From Macrolepiota albuminosa (taxonomy: Eukaryota; Basidiomycota; Agaricomycetes; Agaricales; Agaricaceae), in NCBI GenBank assembly GCA_027475525.1, contig JAMWFC010000032.1:62001-126000 (forward strand): a stretch of DNA of 64,000 nucleotides, written 5' to 3'. The notes under the pieces are model-generated. The model ran no database searches. It saw only the letters and a list, made by a program, of their open reading frames with translations, and was not told where the DNA came from. The position numbers and the translations under genes were made by a program. The stretch's first letter is position 1. The number at the start of each line of letters is the position of its first letter. Positions 1 through 11,722 of the stretch are shown piece after piece.

Positions 1-2384
1 GTGTAATACCCAAAGTAGTACTCCCAGAGTCCCATAAGGTCCATGCTTTGTGGCCATTCATGTCCACATACGAGGCCAGACACTCCTTGTCTGCCTGCTT
101 CAATGTAGGGTGCTGCAAAGTGCCCTCTGCTCAACAAAGAGTCACCTTCTTCATCTGCGCAATGTTATTCTTGTTGTGATCATTTAAAGACAGCCAATCC
201 GTCATTGCTGCTAAGCACTCCAAGTTGCTGTTGCAACTGTAGTACTCGTTGTTGTAGGCATTGTCGTATACGTCTACCATGACATACTCCTCCCCCTCCA
301 TGACCACACTCTCAGGCTCGGTGCCCAATGCCTCCTCTGTGGGCTCTTGGCCATCCATGGGGCGCTCAGCCTCAGACTCAGTGAAGATATCTCCATCACT
401 CCCACTCATGGCTGCAGTATTTGCAGCATGCAGGTGGGCTTGGGGTGTATACCCCTTTCTCAGGACTCCCATCCTCACAGGGCAATTGGTAGCATAGTGG
501 CCTGGCTGGCTGCATGCAAAGCAGGTCCCTGTCTGACCAGGCAGGTTGGCTGGCTTGACTTCCAGCCTTGGCTTAGGATGTTCTTTGTCTGGCACCTGCT
601 CTGGTCATGGGCAGCTTTGCCCTCAATTTGCCACAGGAGTTCTGCATACCACAAACCGTGTGTTGCAGTCATGATCCAAGTCAGCCTTCTTAGCCAGGAA
701 GATCTCCACATGCTGACCTTGTGAGGGTGCCTCAGCAGGCAGTAGTTGCCTGCTTCCTCCTTTGTAGCCACTACAATGCTCATAGTGGTTAGCAGTCTTA
801 AAGGACTGCTCATACCTCATGGTGTAGGCCACAAACTCCTCCACATCATTGACCTCTGGGGACAGCCTGTCCTCACATATCAGATAGTGGTGCATGTCCA
901 CTGGGATACCATCCAAGAATGTTTCCAGCATCATATACCCATCCGAGTATACTGCCATGTTCTGGGCATGGTCATTAAGAGTATTGTAGAACCCTTGTAC
1001 CCCCAACTTCTCAGTGTACTTGGCAGACTAGAAGTCCCACCTTGCATCCTGTAGCATCAAGGGGTGCACAAATTGATTGTACAGTCCTGTGAGGACTCCT
1101 TTGAACATCCAATCATACTAGACCTGGTTGATGTGCAATACTACTTGTCGAAACCACCCCATGGCCTCTCTGGCCAAGAACTCAGGCAGAACAAAGATTC
1201 ATTCTTGTTCCATACAGTTGCTTCTGTATAAGCACATGGCAAGGTGGGAACATACATCCATTGCCCAGTCCTCCAAGTCACTGAACTTGGATGCGCCTGT
1301 GTAGGTGCGAATGTGCCTACTATCTGCTTTATGCAGCTTCACCCCATCTGGTAACTATAAGGTTACTCCCAAGGCATCATTGACTACTTGATGAAGGTGA
1401 TTGTCCATGGCTTCATGATGCATCTGAATGGCCTCCCACTGGGCCAGAGATCTAGTCACTAAATCAACAGCTTGGGGAAGTGATTTCCCTCATCCATCCT
1501 GTGGCAGATGTCCTGAGCCTCCTCGACTGTGGGCATAATTGCCCTTATCTCGAGGAATCAACCTAGGGTGTTGATCCTGGCTGTTACCAGGGGCATCATG
1601 TCTGGTGGCGCCATCTTGATTGAGGAAGTCTCCTCAATCATGATTGTTGCACTGCCCTGGTTCTGGAGAAGCTTGATTCTCCTCGCCCTGCATTACGAAT
1701 TGACAACACATCTCGTCAATGGGCTTAGTGCCCTCAAATACGATGCCCTGATTGTTAATAAGGGACTGTCTCTTAGTCCTGAGATTGCCATTGCACATAC
1801 ATTGATATGCGACTTTGTTGCTCAATGTTTCTGCCATTGGCATGTGCAGCATCAAAGATGCCTTGCTCTCTGCTTTAAATGTGGTGCTATCACGTCCATC
1901 CAGGCCTGACATCTCTGTCCTAAGGTTTTGGTTATGCATGTGTGGGGGCTCCTCATGCCACCCTTGTCCTGCTGAAGTATAAAAAGTACTCACTGGTTTT
2001 ACTTTGGGCACTTCCTGCACCCATGCTAGTGCTTCCACTAGCTCAACTCCAACATCTTGATTATGACGTGCTGAGCATTCCTCAGATGTGTGGCTCCAGG
2101 GATGGACACCCCCAATTGCCTTGCAGCCTTATGCTGCAAATATATCTGGAGTTCCATAGTGCCATTGAAGTCCTCCTGGCAGCTGCGTAAATGGGGGAGT
2201 CAATCCTCCTGGCATCTTGTCCCATGGTGCAAGCTCTCAGCTCTCTGGGCCTTGCTTTCATTTCCAGGCAGGTCAGTGCTCCGGCCTCGATCTTAAGCCT
2301 TGGGTCATGATTGACCCACATTGAACGCTTGCACATCCTGAGTGTCTGCTGGGTCTCCTTATAGCTCATGGGCATTCCACCCAC
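1..2384 (-). pseudogene. Gypsy-type gag-protease remnant, cut by window edge
   Basis: Minus-strand remains of a retrotransposon gag with the start of its protease. Residues near the middle of the 131-595 ORF carry a CCHC zinc knuckle (CFACSQPGHYATNC, spacing C-X2-C-X4-H-X4-C), which in gag proteins binds RNA. The ORFs at 623-1006, 1634-2038 and 2082-2384 look like further gag pieces in shifted frames. Across the stop at 131-133 (TGA) the same frame continues to the window edge and reads LWDSGSTTLGIT, an aspartic-protease active-site motif (DSG). Reverse transcriptase and integrase would lie before position 1. The DSG context and knuckle suit Ty3/Gypsy better than Copia; that is family knowledge, not proof. 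The body is frameshifted and not functional as read. Confidence 0.75.
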
Positions 2385-2399
2385 TGTCAGTGGAAACTG

Positions 2400-2869
2400 C
2401 AGGTATGGGATTACTCATTGATCCCCTGTTTGAAATTGGCATGGTGTGGCTATGCAAGAAGCTTGAGAAGCTAATAGAGTTCTGTCAACAAACTCAGTGA
2501 CTAACATCAGATGCTAGGCAATAGATCCTAGCTGGTGGATTCAAAAAAAATGTAATGGAGTTACAGTTGTGTGGGAGCTTAAGGTTCACACTGCACAGAA
2601 TCAGACCAGTCTGGTCTATTGACTATGTAGTATAAACACAAAATAAGCTGCTTAGTAAGCAGCAACACTGCACAGAATCAGACCAGTCTGGTCTATTGAC
2701 TATGTAGTATAAACACAAAATAAGCTGCTTAGTAAGCAGCAAGTATCTACATATTGATAATTATGTAAATATTATTATATTATAATAAATATAATATAAT
2801 ATTCTAAGGCTATACTAAGTAAAAGCTATGTGGCCAAGACCATATAGTGGACTACGCTACACTGCCCCA
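2400..2869. other. AT-rich, LTR-like region beside the gag remnant
   Basis: No gene is visible. The stretch holds the 77-bp tandem duplication, two short perfect inverted repeats per copy (2604-2616 and 2647-2663 in the first copy), and an AT-rich block at about 2750-2810. The end reads gactacgcta, close to gactacacta at the edge of the LTR at 55.6-55.8 kb, and both have an AT-rich block next to a TATA-like hairpin. Its place, upstream of a minus-strand gag, is where a 5' LTR and leader would sit. I infer a diverged LTR but cannot define its ends. Confidence 0.35.
2588..2742. repeat. Perfect 77-bp tandem duplication (1 of 4)
   Basis: Two adjacent identical copies, 2589-2665 and 2666-2742, with no mismatch; one further matching base lies upstream. 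Each copy contains the inverted repeats GACCAG-T-CTGGTC and GCTGCTTA-G-TAAGCAGC. Three other perfect tandem duplications in the window have exactly the same period, in unrelated sequence, which points to an assembly origin. Confidence 0.95.
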
Positions 2870-3061
2870 ATAATTGAATATTTTGTTTGATTTATTAATC
2901 ACCAAATTCTTGTTCAAATCACACGATCTATACACCATTATGAAGCCAGGATGCAGTTGTATGTCATGTGATCTTCTATGATTTTCTGCTTAGGTAATTG
3001 TTGCACACCATGTGAATCTTTCCAAAAGGGCCAAACATTGAGGCAGTTTTTTGAGCTGGTG
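2870..3061 (+). mobile_element. Small TIR element (MITE-like), copy 1
   Basis: About 192 bp bounded by TA dinucleotides (2868-2869 and 3062-3063). The right end, read inward on the minus strand, is CACCAGCTCAAAAAACTGCC; the left end has only CACTGCCCCAA and seems to have lost the AGCTCAAAAAA part. The interior matches the reverse complement of the element at 55371-55585. No coding capacity. TA flanks and ends of this kind suggest a non-autonomous Tc1/mariner or pogo/Fot1-type element. Confidence 0.7.
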
Positions 3062-3063
3062 TA

Positions 3064-3405
3064 CTAACAATATCATAATAACTACTCATTTGGCAGAGGT
3101 AGATCCAAAAAGAACAAGTCTAGAGATTCCCTATGTCAGGATTGATGCTTCTGAGGCCTTTAAAGCATTGGAAACAACTGTACAGGACGACAAAATCTTC
3201 AAACTTCAAAAATTGCCTAAACAAACAATTGCACAAACAAGGCAGAACAACTCCAGACTCCAGCTTATGTAAGCAGCCTGTATTCTGAGATCTAGAATAG
3301 ATCAAGGTTTTTCTTTTTGAGCCAGTGTATATACTCTAATATACTTTGGATCTCCCTCTGCCAGCCATGTAACTGGGCCATAGCCTCCAGAGGTTGCCCT
3401 TGCAT
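3064..3405. repeat. Fragmentary copy of interspersed repeat X
   Basis: 3064-3270 matches 39310-39515 in the same orientation, and 3326-3405 matches 37285-37350. The two parts lie in opposite orientations relative to the other copies, so this is a rearranged fragment. Shared landmarks are a ttggatctccctctgc motif and the passage ending cttatgtaag. The ORF at 3051-3272 is an accident of this repeat. Confidence 0.7.
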
Positions 3406-4530
3406 AAATACTTTAGCAACTAGAGGGTACTAGTGATACGACGCTGTACCAGCAGTCAGGGACACAACATGCACCAGAAGTCAAAATAAACATTTAATTA
3501 TGGGCTGAAAACTGTAAGCCTCCTAATAGCAGTCTCAACAAATTATATCTCCAAAAACACCCCAATAAAAACACAGACAGTACAGAACAAAGGGGCAGGG
3601 ACCAGCTCAAACTATCAGCTCAACAATAGTCCAACCACTGTAATGGGGAGGGGAAGCATGGAAGCTGGCAGAAGTGACAAAATAGGATCAATTTGTGATG
3701 ATCTAGATCAAGATCAGATCTGACAATACCCAATTTGACATGACTGAAAGGGGAAAGGAAAAGAAGCATGGAATGCAGGGAAGCACTAAAAGGGGAGAGA
3801 AGGATCTATGAATGGAATTGTGCTAAATAGAGCTGAAGCAAATGGGGAAGTGGCAATCAGAGACATCCAGAGGAATGGTGGAACTGGTGGCACCGAAACA
3901 TGCCTCCCAAAAGGGAAATTGGACTATCAAATATGTTCTGGAGGCTGGGGAGTTGACAACAAAGAGTCAGATATAGATAGTGGTCTGTGCACCAGGAAAA
4001 CAGTATAAATAGCCCAAGTTTAGTAGAAAATAGACAGGCATTTGATAGGCAAAGGCTCAGTGGTTCCCAGGGAGTGAATCACCTAGGCTAGAGTTTATTG
4101 AGCACCTCTTATTGGAAGTCTATTGGTAGACAAAGGCTTGGTGGTTCTCAGGAAGTAAACTACTTAGGCTGGAGTTTATTGAGAACCTTCTTCTGCCCAT
4201 CAGGATATTTGATATTCTGTGAAGCACCCAATACATCAACCTTATCATCAAGCACCAGTGTGGATTAGAGGTCACTTTCTAAGACTCCAAGAAAGCCCCA
4301 GAACTATCAGTAATACTTACACCAAGTACTACACTAGTTACTTAGTACTTATAAATGCAGGTTTTTTCAAAGGCCCTCTCATAGTCCTTAAGATTCTGTG
4401 GCTACTCAATGATATTGACAGCCTAAAGAAGCAAAGCAAAGAATAAAGTGGAAGATACAATTCATAAGCAGGTAGGCTCAAGTGGTTCAAGCAACATGAG
4501 CAGGATGACAGTTGGCCTCTTTTATCTTCA
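3406..4530. other. No recognisable gene; one imperfect direct repeat
   Basis: I see no coding region with family features. The only structure is an imperfect direct repeat, about 4042-4107 and 4133-4190 (period about 91 bp), sharing caaaggct-ggtggtt and gagtttattgag. Short ORFs here (3808-4008, 4219-4446) have no recognisable motif. Confidence 0.5.
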
Positions 4531-4639
4531 ACAAGCATTCATCTTCTATCATTCTACCAATCAGCAGCATTACTACATCTAATTCCTCAAATTGATCTAT
4601 TCTATGCTTAGCCTCAATTGAGACTCACCAATATGAAAT

Positions 4640-7600
4640 CAGATTTATAAGTATTCTATCAAGCAGAACTTTTAGTCTATGCATTTACAGTAGCATTATG
4701 CTGATTGAAAAATATCACAATGTTCAGATGCCCATTAAGTGCTGCCACATGAAGTGCAGACCATTGTCTATCATCTGAATCAATTCAATGTCAGCTATAT
4801 GTGAAGTTTATCAAATTTAATTCTTACCTTTTGCATTCACATTTGCATTGTGCTTGACCAAAAACTTTATAATGTTCAGATGTCCATTAGATGCTGCTAC
4901 ATGAAGTGCAGACTGCTGTCTATCATCTGAACCAACTCAATGTTAGCTATATGTGAAGTGTATTGATTTAAGTTTTACCTTTTGTATTTACATCTGCATT
5001 GTGCTCAACCAAACACTTTACAATGTCCTGATGTCCATTGTATGCTGCAATATGAAGCACAGACTGCTGCCTATCAGCTGAATCAACTCAATGTCAGCCA
5101 CATATGAAGTTTATCAGATTTAAGTCTTACTTTTAGCATTTACATCTGCATTGTGCTCAACCAAAAATTCTACAATGTCCCAATGCTCATTGTATGCTGC
5201 CACATAAAGTACAGACCATTGCCTATCATCTGAATCAACTCAATGTCAGCTCAATATAAAGTTTATCAAATTTAAGTTTTACTTTTTGCATTCACATTTG
5301 CATTGTGCTTGACCAAAAACTTTATAATGTCCAGATGTCCATTAAATGCTGCTACATGAAGTGCAGACTGCTGTCTATCATCTGAACCAACTCAATGTTA
5401 GCTATATGTGAAGTCTATTGATTTAAATCTTACCTTGTGTATTTACATCTGCATTGTGCTCAACCAAACACTTTACAATGTCCTGATGTCCATTGTATGC
5501 TGCAATATGAAGCACAGACTGCTGCCTATCAGCTGAATCAACTCAATGTCAGCCACATATAAAGTTTATCAGATTTAAGTCTTACCCTTTGCATTCACAT
5601 TTGCATTGTGCTTGACCAAAAACTTTATAATATCAAGATGCCCATTGTTTGCTGCCACATGAAGCACAGACTGCCTATCAGCTGAAATAACTCAATGTCA
5701 GCCACATATGAAGTTTATTAGATTTAAGTCTTACCTTTTGCATTTATATCTGCATTGTGCTCAACTAAAAATTTTACAACATCCCAATGCCCATTGTATG
5801 CTGCCACATAAAGTACAGACCATTGCCTATCATCTGAATCAACTCGATGTCAGCTACATGTGAAGTTTATCAGATTTAACTCTTACTTTTTGCATTTACA
5901 TCTGCATTGTGCTCAACTAAAAATTTTACAATGTCCCAATGCCCATTGTATGCTGCCACATGAAGTGCAGACCATTGCCTATCATCTGAATCAACTCAAT
6001 GTCAGCTATATGTGAAGTTTGTCAAGTTCAAGTTTTACCTTTTGCATTCACATTTGCATTGTGCTTGACCAAAAACTTTATAATATCCAGGCATCTATTA
6101 AATGCTGCTACATGAAGTGCAGACTGCTGTCTATCATCTGAATCAACTCAATGTTAGCTATATGTGAAGTTTATTAAATTTAAGTCTTACCTTTTGTATT
6201 TACATCTGCATTGTGCTTAACCAAAAACTCTACAATGTTCAAATGTCCATTGAATGCTGCTATATAAAGTGCAGACAACTGCTTATCATCTGGATCAATT
6301 CAATGTCAGCTATATATGAAGTCTATTCAGTTTGACTCTTACTCTTTGCATTTACATCTGCATTGTGCTTGACTAAGAATTCTACAATGTCCAGATGCCC
6401 ATTGGATGCTGCTACATGAAGTGCAGATTGCTGTCTATTATCTGAATCAATTCAATGTCAGCTATATGTGAAGTCTATCCAGTTTGACTCTTACCTTTTG
6501 CATTGACATCTGCATTGTGCTTAACTAAAAACTCTACAATGTTCAGATGCTTATTAGATGCTGCCACATAAAGTGCACACTGCTGCCTATCATCTGAATC
6601 AACTAAATGTCAGCTATATGTGAAATATATTAGATTGAACTCTTACTTTGTGCATCTAAATCTGCATTGTGCTTAATCAACAGCTTTACAATATTAAAAT
6701 GCCCTTTCTCTGCTGCACTGTGAAGTGCACTTGACTTATTTTTGTCTAAAACAGTAAATTAGCAATATGTGAAATCCATCATGCCTTAATCTCACCTTTT
6801 GCATTCACATCTGCATTATATTTGATTAACAGCTTGACAATATCTAAATGTCCTTCTTCTGCTGCCCAATGAAGTGCAATCCACTGATGTACATCTAGAT
6901 TGACAATATCAACAGGTGTGTGCAGTACATCAAGTGCAGCTCTTACTTGCATTGTTTTTTACATTGTATTTAATCAGGAGCTTGACAATGTCTAGATGTC
7001 CATTCATTGCTGCTGAGTTCAGTTCAATAGACCGGTCTTTTTCTGGCTTGAGAATATGAGTGATAAGTGAAATTTATTAAGTAATACTTCCCACTTCTTG
7101 TATTTGCATCTTTATTATATTTGAGTAGAAACTCAACAATATTCATATAGCCATTTTTAGATGCAATTTGAATTGATGAATCTAAAACTGCATGAGCATC
7201 TGAATTGTATCATATGGTTGATCTATACTTACCAACTGCATCTGTCTTTGCTCCAAGATCAAGTACATACTGAACAATATCTATTTTCCCTTTTCTTGAT
7301 GCATTGTAGAGCTTCTTTCCAAGTGTCCCAGCACGGCGCTCTAACAGTGATTCTACAAGATCACGAAGTGGCACAAGCAGTAAAAGAAGGACCAGAGTCT
7401 GACCAAATGTCCATTTTGTTTCACCTGGACCAAGGTTTCCTCAGTGCATATTGACCCTGATTGTCACTTCATTGTCAACAAGCAAGACAATATTGATAAT
7501 AAGCAAAGTCACAAGGGCTGATGTCATAGTGATCAGATGTTTCCAATGATGCTCAGGCCACCATCTTTTACCAAATTTGTGGAAAGTCAAGAGTATTGCT

Positions 7601-8280
7601 TCGAAAAAAATCCCAGGAATAATGAGATTCAAAATCGGGATCAAGACAATGCCATAGATCATGATGTACCAGACTTTGGGTCCTATAGAACCCAATAGAA
7701 CTGGTATCCCCAGGATGAGAATTGGTGCCTCAAGGGAGCAAGGCTTAGAAGGCCCAAATCCGACCGGGTTGATCCAAAGCCAAAGCCCGACCGTAGACAT
7801 CAGCGTCAAGTGGAGTGAGCCCACAATCACCACAAGGTTTGAACAAATCTTGCATATTTCATACTTCCACCGGCGCCTGAGGATTAAATCGGTTCTATGT
7901 GTTTCGCCACCAACCATCTCCTCAACTTCTTCGCGTAACTCCTCCTTGGAGAAATTGACCCTATGCTGGATGTAGAGTAGCAAGTAAATGAACAGATTTG
8001 TGTTATTCATCCAGCTGAGATTAAGGATGATTGTCGCATGATAATTGGTGATACTACCTGGAGTGAGAGCTTGTATGATGGTCGAGACAAGAATGGCAAA
8101 GGCAGTAATGAGAATAGTCGTAGATTGTGTCTTCAAGCTCTCCAGCTCGGTATGTGATACCTTCCCATCTCTGAGAGCTGAAAGCGCAGGAGCAAAACTG
8201 AGTAGGTTCTGGGCATATATGGCGGTCCTCACGCCGATGCCAGAGATGTCCGGATTGGCGGGAAAACATGAGTCAGTCAT
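4640..8280 (-). pseudogene. Membrane protein with C-terminal ankyrin array, left copy (one stop)
   Basis: I chose the ATG at 8280 (MTDSCFPANPDISG) because the right-arm partner starts at the matching place. The first 280 residues or so hold about six hydrophobic segments separated by short loops (for example ILITAFAILVSTIIQ and WYIMIYGIVLIPILNLII), with a charged loop near residues 115-140. This is followed after an intron by a long ankyrin array. A TGA at 7441-7443 stops the frame where the right copy has CGG (Arg); beyond it the same frame continues with sequence homologous to the partner and then the array. Known families combine membrane segments with ankyrin repeats as channels or receptors, but I do not recognise this one. 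If the stop is real, only the membrane part is made. Confidence 0.7.
4650..7330 (-). repeat. Tandem ankyrin-exon array, left copy (about 16 units)
   Basis: Units recur about every 152 bp. On the minus strand each unit is an exon of about 96-99 bases coding one 33-residue ankyrin repeat (consensus close to [26 protein letters not shown]) followed by an intron of about 55 bases that starts gtaag and ends with ttcag before GATG. Donor sites show on the + strand as cttac/ttacc beside tttgcattcac at about 4826, 4974, 5126, 5279, 5433, 5580, 5730, 5882, 6035, 6185, 6337, 6490, 6642, 6796 and further. CpG is nearly absent here. Several units carry stops or altered splice sites. Confidence 0.85.
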
Positions 8281-9200
8281 GGTAAACGTAGTGGTGAAAG
8301 TACAACAGCAGAAGATTTCACAGCCTGATAAGCGTAGGTGGTGGGCTTGTCCAGGTGGTGGTGAAAGTACAACAGCAGAAACTTTCACAGCCTTACGGCA
8401 TTGCGTATTACAAACCTTAGAAGCGGCCTCGTTTGCTGCATAGCCTTAAACATGTGAATGCATCATTTATTGTCTCGTGGCGCCTATCTGCGATCATTGG
8501 GGAAAACCAAGGGCAAACAACGGCCCTTGTTGCGCCACCCTCGAACCAGGATGACCATCGACAATCTGTGATTACGAAAATGGTTCTCTGGATATTGTAT
8601 TGTCGACAGGCATCCACTGGACAGGACAAGCAGCCCTGTGAAGAAGTTCCTCCGAAGGCGCCCAGTCACACGTCGCACGTCACACATCTTTTGGTGTCGA
8701 CGTGCCCGGTTGATTCATTTTCTCTTTAGACATTCACAGCTATTGTGTGAACATCCCACCAGCATGTGATCTCCATGTCGTCGTCGTAAAGCGCTCAGCT
8801 GCCGGGAATGGCTCCGTTCTAGTTCGTGTCGAGACTCTGCCAACTCTGCGAGTGTAGATTCAATATTTCTACGTTAACCTCCAACTTCAACAGGAGCAGA
8901 AATACATTACATCTCCCTCTGGCAGGGCTCACCTCAAATCCCCCTCAAATGGGTTCCTCAAACGCTGTTCCGAACCCGACCCCGAACTAGAATTATAAGC
9001 GCCCTCGTCCGCTTCGAGGCTATCCCACGCAGTCAGATATGATGACCTCGTCAACTGCTCTTGTGCTGGCCCGTGCCCATACCGGTGCTTGTGTCCAAGT
9101 TCAAACTCCCGCTCCAGCTCCCTTGTCCCGCCCTAGCTCCCCTGTCCCGCCCTAGCTCCCAATCACTGCCCAAAATTCACCCATCGTAGAGATTACAATC
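8281..9200. promoter_or_regulatory. Divergent intergenic region, left arm
   Basis: Lies between the minus-strand ankyrin gene and the plus-strand single-pass membrane gene, so it should hold both promoters. An imperfect direct repeat (gtggtgaaagtacaacagcagaa at 8291 and 8358) is just upstream of the ankyrin gene start. At 8938-9100 the minus strand can be read as a C-terminal peptide ending SLEADEGAYNSSSGSG...NPFEGDLR, also found at 20341-20640 and, damaged, at 25640-25850. A 19-bp unit (tgtcccgccctagctccc) is repeated twice near 9125-9162. Confidence 0.4.
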
Positions 9201-10160
9201 GTGATTTCGCAGCATCGAGCATCTCTGCATCTACTCTTCCGATCTCTCCAGCCAATACGAATCAGCAGACGGCTTCTGCAGCGCAAGTTCAGCCTCTATC
9301 TCATACCCGTATTCGTGGTTCTCGGCATCTTATGGGGAGCTCTCGCTGCGTGGTTAATGTACAAGTGGCTCATGAAGCGACGCAAGGGCTCAAGACAACG
9401 TCTTCATATGCGGCCCTTGTTACGTCCAGGCCACGAGTGACCTTGAGGGCCAAAAGTCGCCGCAACAGTACGAAATGCACGTCGTTGCCTTCAGCAGCCC
9501 TGATCGCAAGGAGGCCGGGAAGGAGTCTGAGATGCACAAGGAGGAAGATCTGTTCCTTCTTCCGCTGTCGCCGACGGCTCAAAGAACTGGGAGGACGAAA
9601 TCGGTGCAATCCACGATAACCACGTATTCGGATGTATGCGCTAGAGACGGATGATGAAGGCAGGAGGGACAACGTTCCTTGGGAGAGTTTGAGACATAAG
9701 AGCGCCAAACGCAGGATTCTGGCGGAGGTGAAGAAGGAGGGAAACCATATTGATACTCTGAGGCCATCGGGTACTGTGCAGAACACTAGCACGGGGGTTG
9801 GGAAGAAGAAGGCTTCACGAAGGGTTTCGCGACATAGAAGAACGGGCTCGGACCATCTCATCAGTGATATTGACCAGATGCTCGTCGGCGCGGATGCTCA
9901 CAATATTTCCAGCAGTAGACCCCCCCAACCTTCGTGCCGATTCTGTGGTTACTACACTATCTCTTGTGTCCACGACTACCGCGGGGGACAAAACGCAGTG
10001 GAAGCCCGGTAAAGGCTTTAGGATCGTGGAGGGGTCTCCTCTCTCCTCGCGTGGTCCCACCCCGGTCCCGTCTGAGGATTCTGCTGCGGTCGATATGGGG
10101 GATGGGTATACTACCGCCTCGGCGCGACACATTACGAGCCGCAATCCCTTAGCTTCCTAA
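9201..10160 (+). pseudogene. Single-pass membrane protein, left copy (frameshifted)
   Basis: Mirror copy of 24553-25719. The first part contains one clear membrane helix (IPVFVVLGILWGALAAWLMY) followed at once by positive residues (KRRK), as in type I or III single-pass proteins. Further on, the ORF at 9632-10012 gives the conserved cytoplasmic part WESLRHKSAKR-ILAEVKKEG and GSDHLISDIDQML. I believe this belongs to a fungus-specific membrane family but do not know its role. Compared with the right copy there is one extra base just after the KRRK codons (about 9385-9395) and one extra C in a run of seven (9920-9926), each shifting the frame. Both copies also change frame near 9635. I judge this copy non-functional. 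Confidence 0.6.
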
Positions 10161-10576
10161 CCGAAAACCTTGTCAATTGATTCAGCATGGATACAAAATG
10201 ATCTGCCTTCCATGCTCAAAGGTCCTGCGAAACTGACGAGATTTACAGCAATCTCAGAATGTGCCAAAGCGAATGCGAGGAAAGCTTAACCATCTTATAA
10301 TGTACCGAGTCAGGATAGAACTGACACCGCAATTACAGATGCTTCCTCGACGAGAATTCTGGCAATCACCAATTTCTTCTTTGAACGAACGAAACAAATG
10401 ATGCTTTCTACTACTATTACTCACTTTACAATCGCCTTGCAAAGAAAACGTGTTCGAGAAGGTTTGATGCACTTCGTGTGTATTTGGCGTCCCGCCTCTG
10501 CCTAGCTGTAACCCAAGATACAAAGAAAGAAAGGAATCGAAACAAGATATACGAGAGCGAGACAACTGAAGTACAA
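10161..10576. other. Convergent 3' region between membrane gene and SDR, left arm
   Basis: No gene is supported. It mirrors 24158-24552 in the right arm and holds the 3' ends of two converging genes. The ORFs here (10254-10583, 10426-10623) have no homologous reading frame conservation beyond the shared DNA. Confidence 0.5.
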
Positions 10577-11603
10577 TCACCATGGCAACTCGAGCGGTGT
10601 AGGTAGATTCTTCCCCATGACACGTTCAGCCTCGCCGATGTCTCTGTAGATTTATTTGAGTAACATAATCTGTGAATAGATGGGTTGTAGTATACCTTGG
10701 TCCTCGCGGGGCCCAGAACGTTCCCGTTTGTTCATGGGTGAGAGTTGTGATGAAATCTACCGTGGACCGCGCCGCTACAGCGGGCTCGACAGCTGCTGAG
10801 GTTGAGTATAGGATTGATTATCAGTGAGGGGACACCTTGCCTCCGCCTGTTTCCCAGTATTTGTCATACCCAGCATCCTTGGTCATGTCCGTCCGCATAA
10901 AGCCAGGCTGTAGTAGTTTATAATATTGAATTGCGATAGCGCTCGGGGAATGGTTAGACTAAGACTTACATGGATCATAGCGACTGTGATGCCTTTATTC
11001 TGGAAGTCGTTTGCAAGGAGTTTACCGACCATGTTAGCGGCAGCTTTGCTTCCATGGTGGCCATAGTTCCCACTGCCTTCTTCCTTTGTACGTAGCTTGA
11101 TGGAGGCACCCTCTGACGTGATAAGGATGAACTTTGACCGCGGTGCCAACAGGTCAGTGAGATACCTGAGCAAAACACATCAGATGCTGCTGAGCTTGTA
11201 ATAATGAAACGTGATACGTACAGATGGTGGGCGAGGAAGACAGGCGCGATAGCGACAACTTTGTACATCTCGACCTCATCTTCAAAATTCGGTTCACCAA
11301 AGGACTGATGCACCATTAAGAACGCCTCGGCACTGTTGGGCCCAGCCAACGACGCACCTCTTTCTTGAAAACCCCAGCATTCACAATGACCAAATCAAGC
11401 TTGGTCTCTCCCAGCGCCACAGCGATCTTGGCGCCTGCATCTTCGCGGGCGGTGTCGATTGGGCTGATGCGTTCGACGCCAGGCGGGAGCTGGCTGTCGC
11501 CTGAGCGGGTTGTTCCAAATGTCCGATAACCGTCTGCGTGGAGGACCTTTGTGAGCTCGTATCCGAGACCACGCGACGCGCCAATGACAAGGGCCGTAGG
11601 CAT
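10577..11603 (-). CDS. Short-chain dehydrogenase/reductase (SDR), left copy, intact
   Basis: NAD(P)-dependent SDR of the classical size (252 residues). I model six exons, all in frame: 11358-11603, 11222-11304, 10970-11165, 10841-10907, 10696-10795, 10577-10643. The cofactor motif is GASRGLG at residues 8-14, the structural motif VNAG is near residue 76, and the C-terminus ends PTPLELPW. In the active-site region the usual Tyr four residues before Lys is replaced: the text reads YGHHGSKAA, giving His at that position with Tyr two residues earlier. The intron after exon 4 begins with GC instead of GT; the right copy has GT there. The neighbouring right-arm copy is frameshifted, so this is probably the working one. 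The substrate is unknown. Confidence 0.8.
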
Positions 11604-11722
11604 TTGCGGCGGCGTTGTTCAAGTGCTGTTGTATACGTATGCTGTCCACGCGACGCGCCAATGACAAGGGCCGTAGGCATTTGCGGCGGCGTTGTTCAAG
11701 TGCTGTTGTATACGTATGCTGT
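11569..11722. repeat. Perfect 77-bp tandem duplication (2 of 4) at SDR start
   Basis: 11569-11645 and 11646-11722 are identical over all 77 bases and differ immediately outside. The unit includes the SDR start codon (CAT at 11601-11603) and its 5' flank, so a second, useless start is created upstream. The right arm (about 23060-23130) has no such duplication. Confidence 0.95.

Noticed and set aside
4650..7330. Regularly spaced repeats resembling a CRISPR-like array
   Set aside because: The spacing of about 152 bp, the conserved exon-intron layout and the ankyrin consensus show a tandem exon array; the sequence is eukaryotic.
8291..8400. Direct repeat considered as a further 77-bp duplication
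   Set aside because: The copies start 67 bp apart and contain mismatches (agaagattt versus agaaacttt), so it is an ordinary old repeat.
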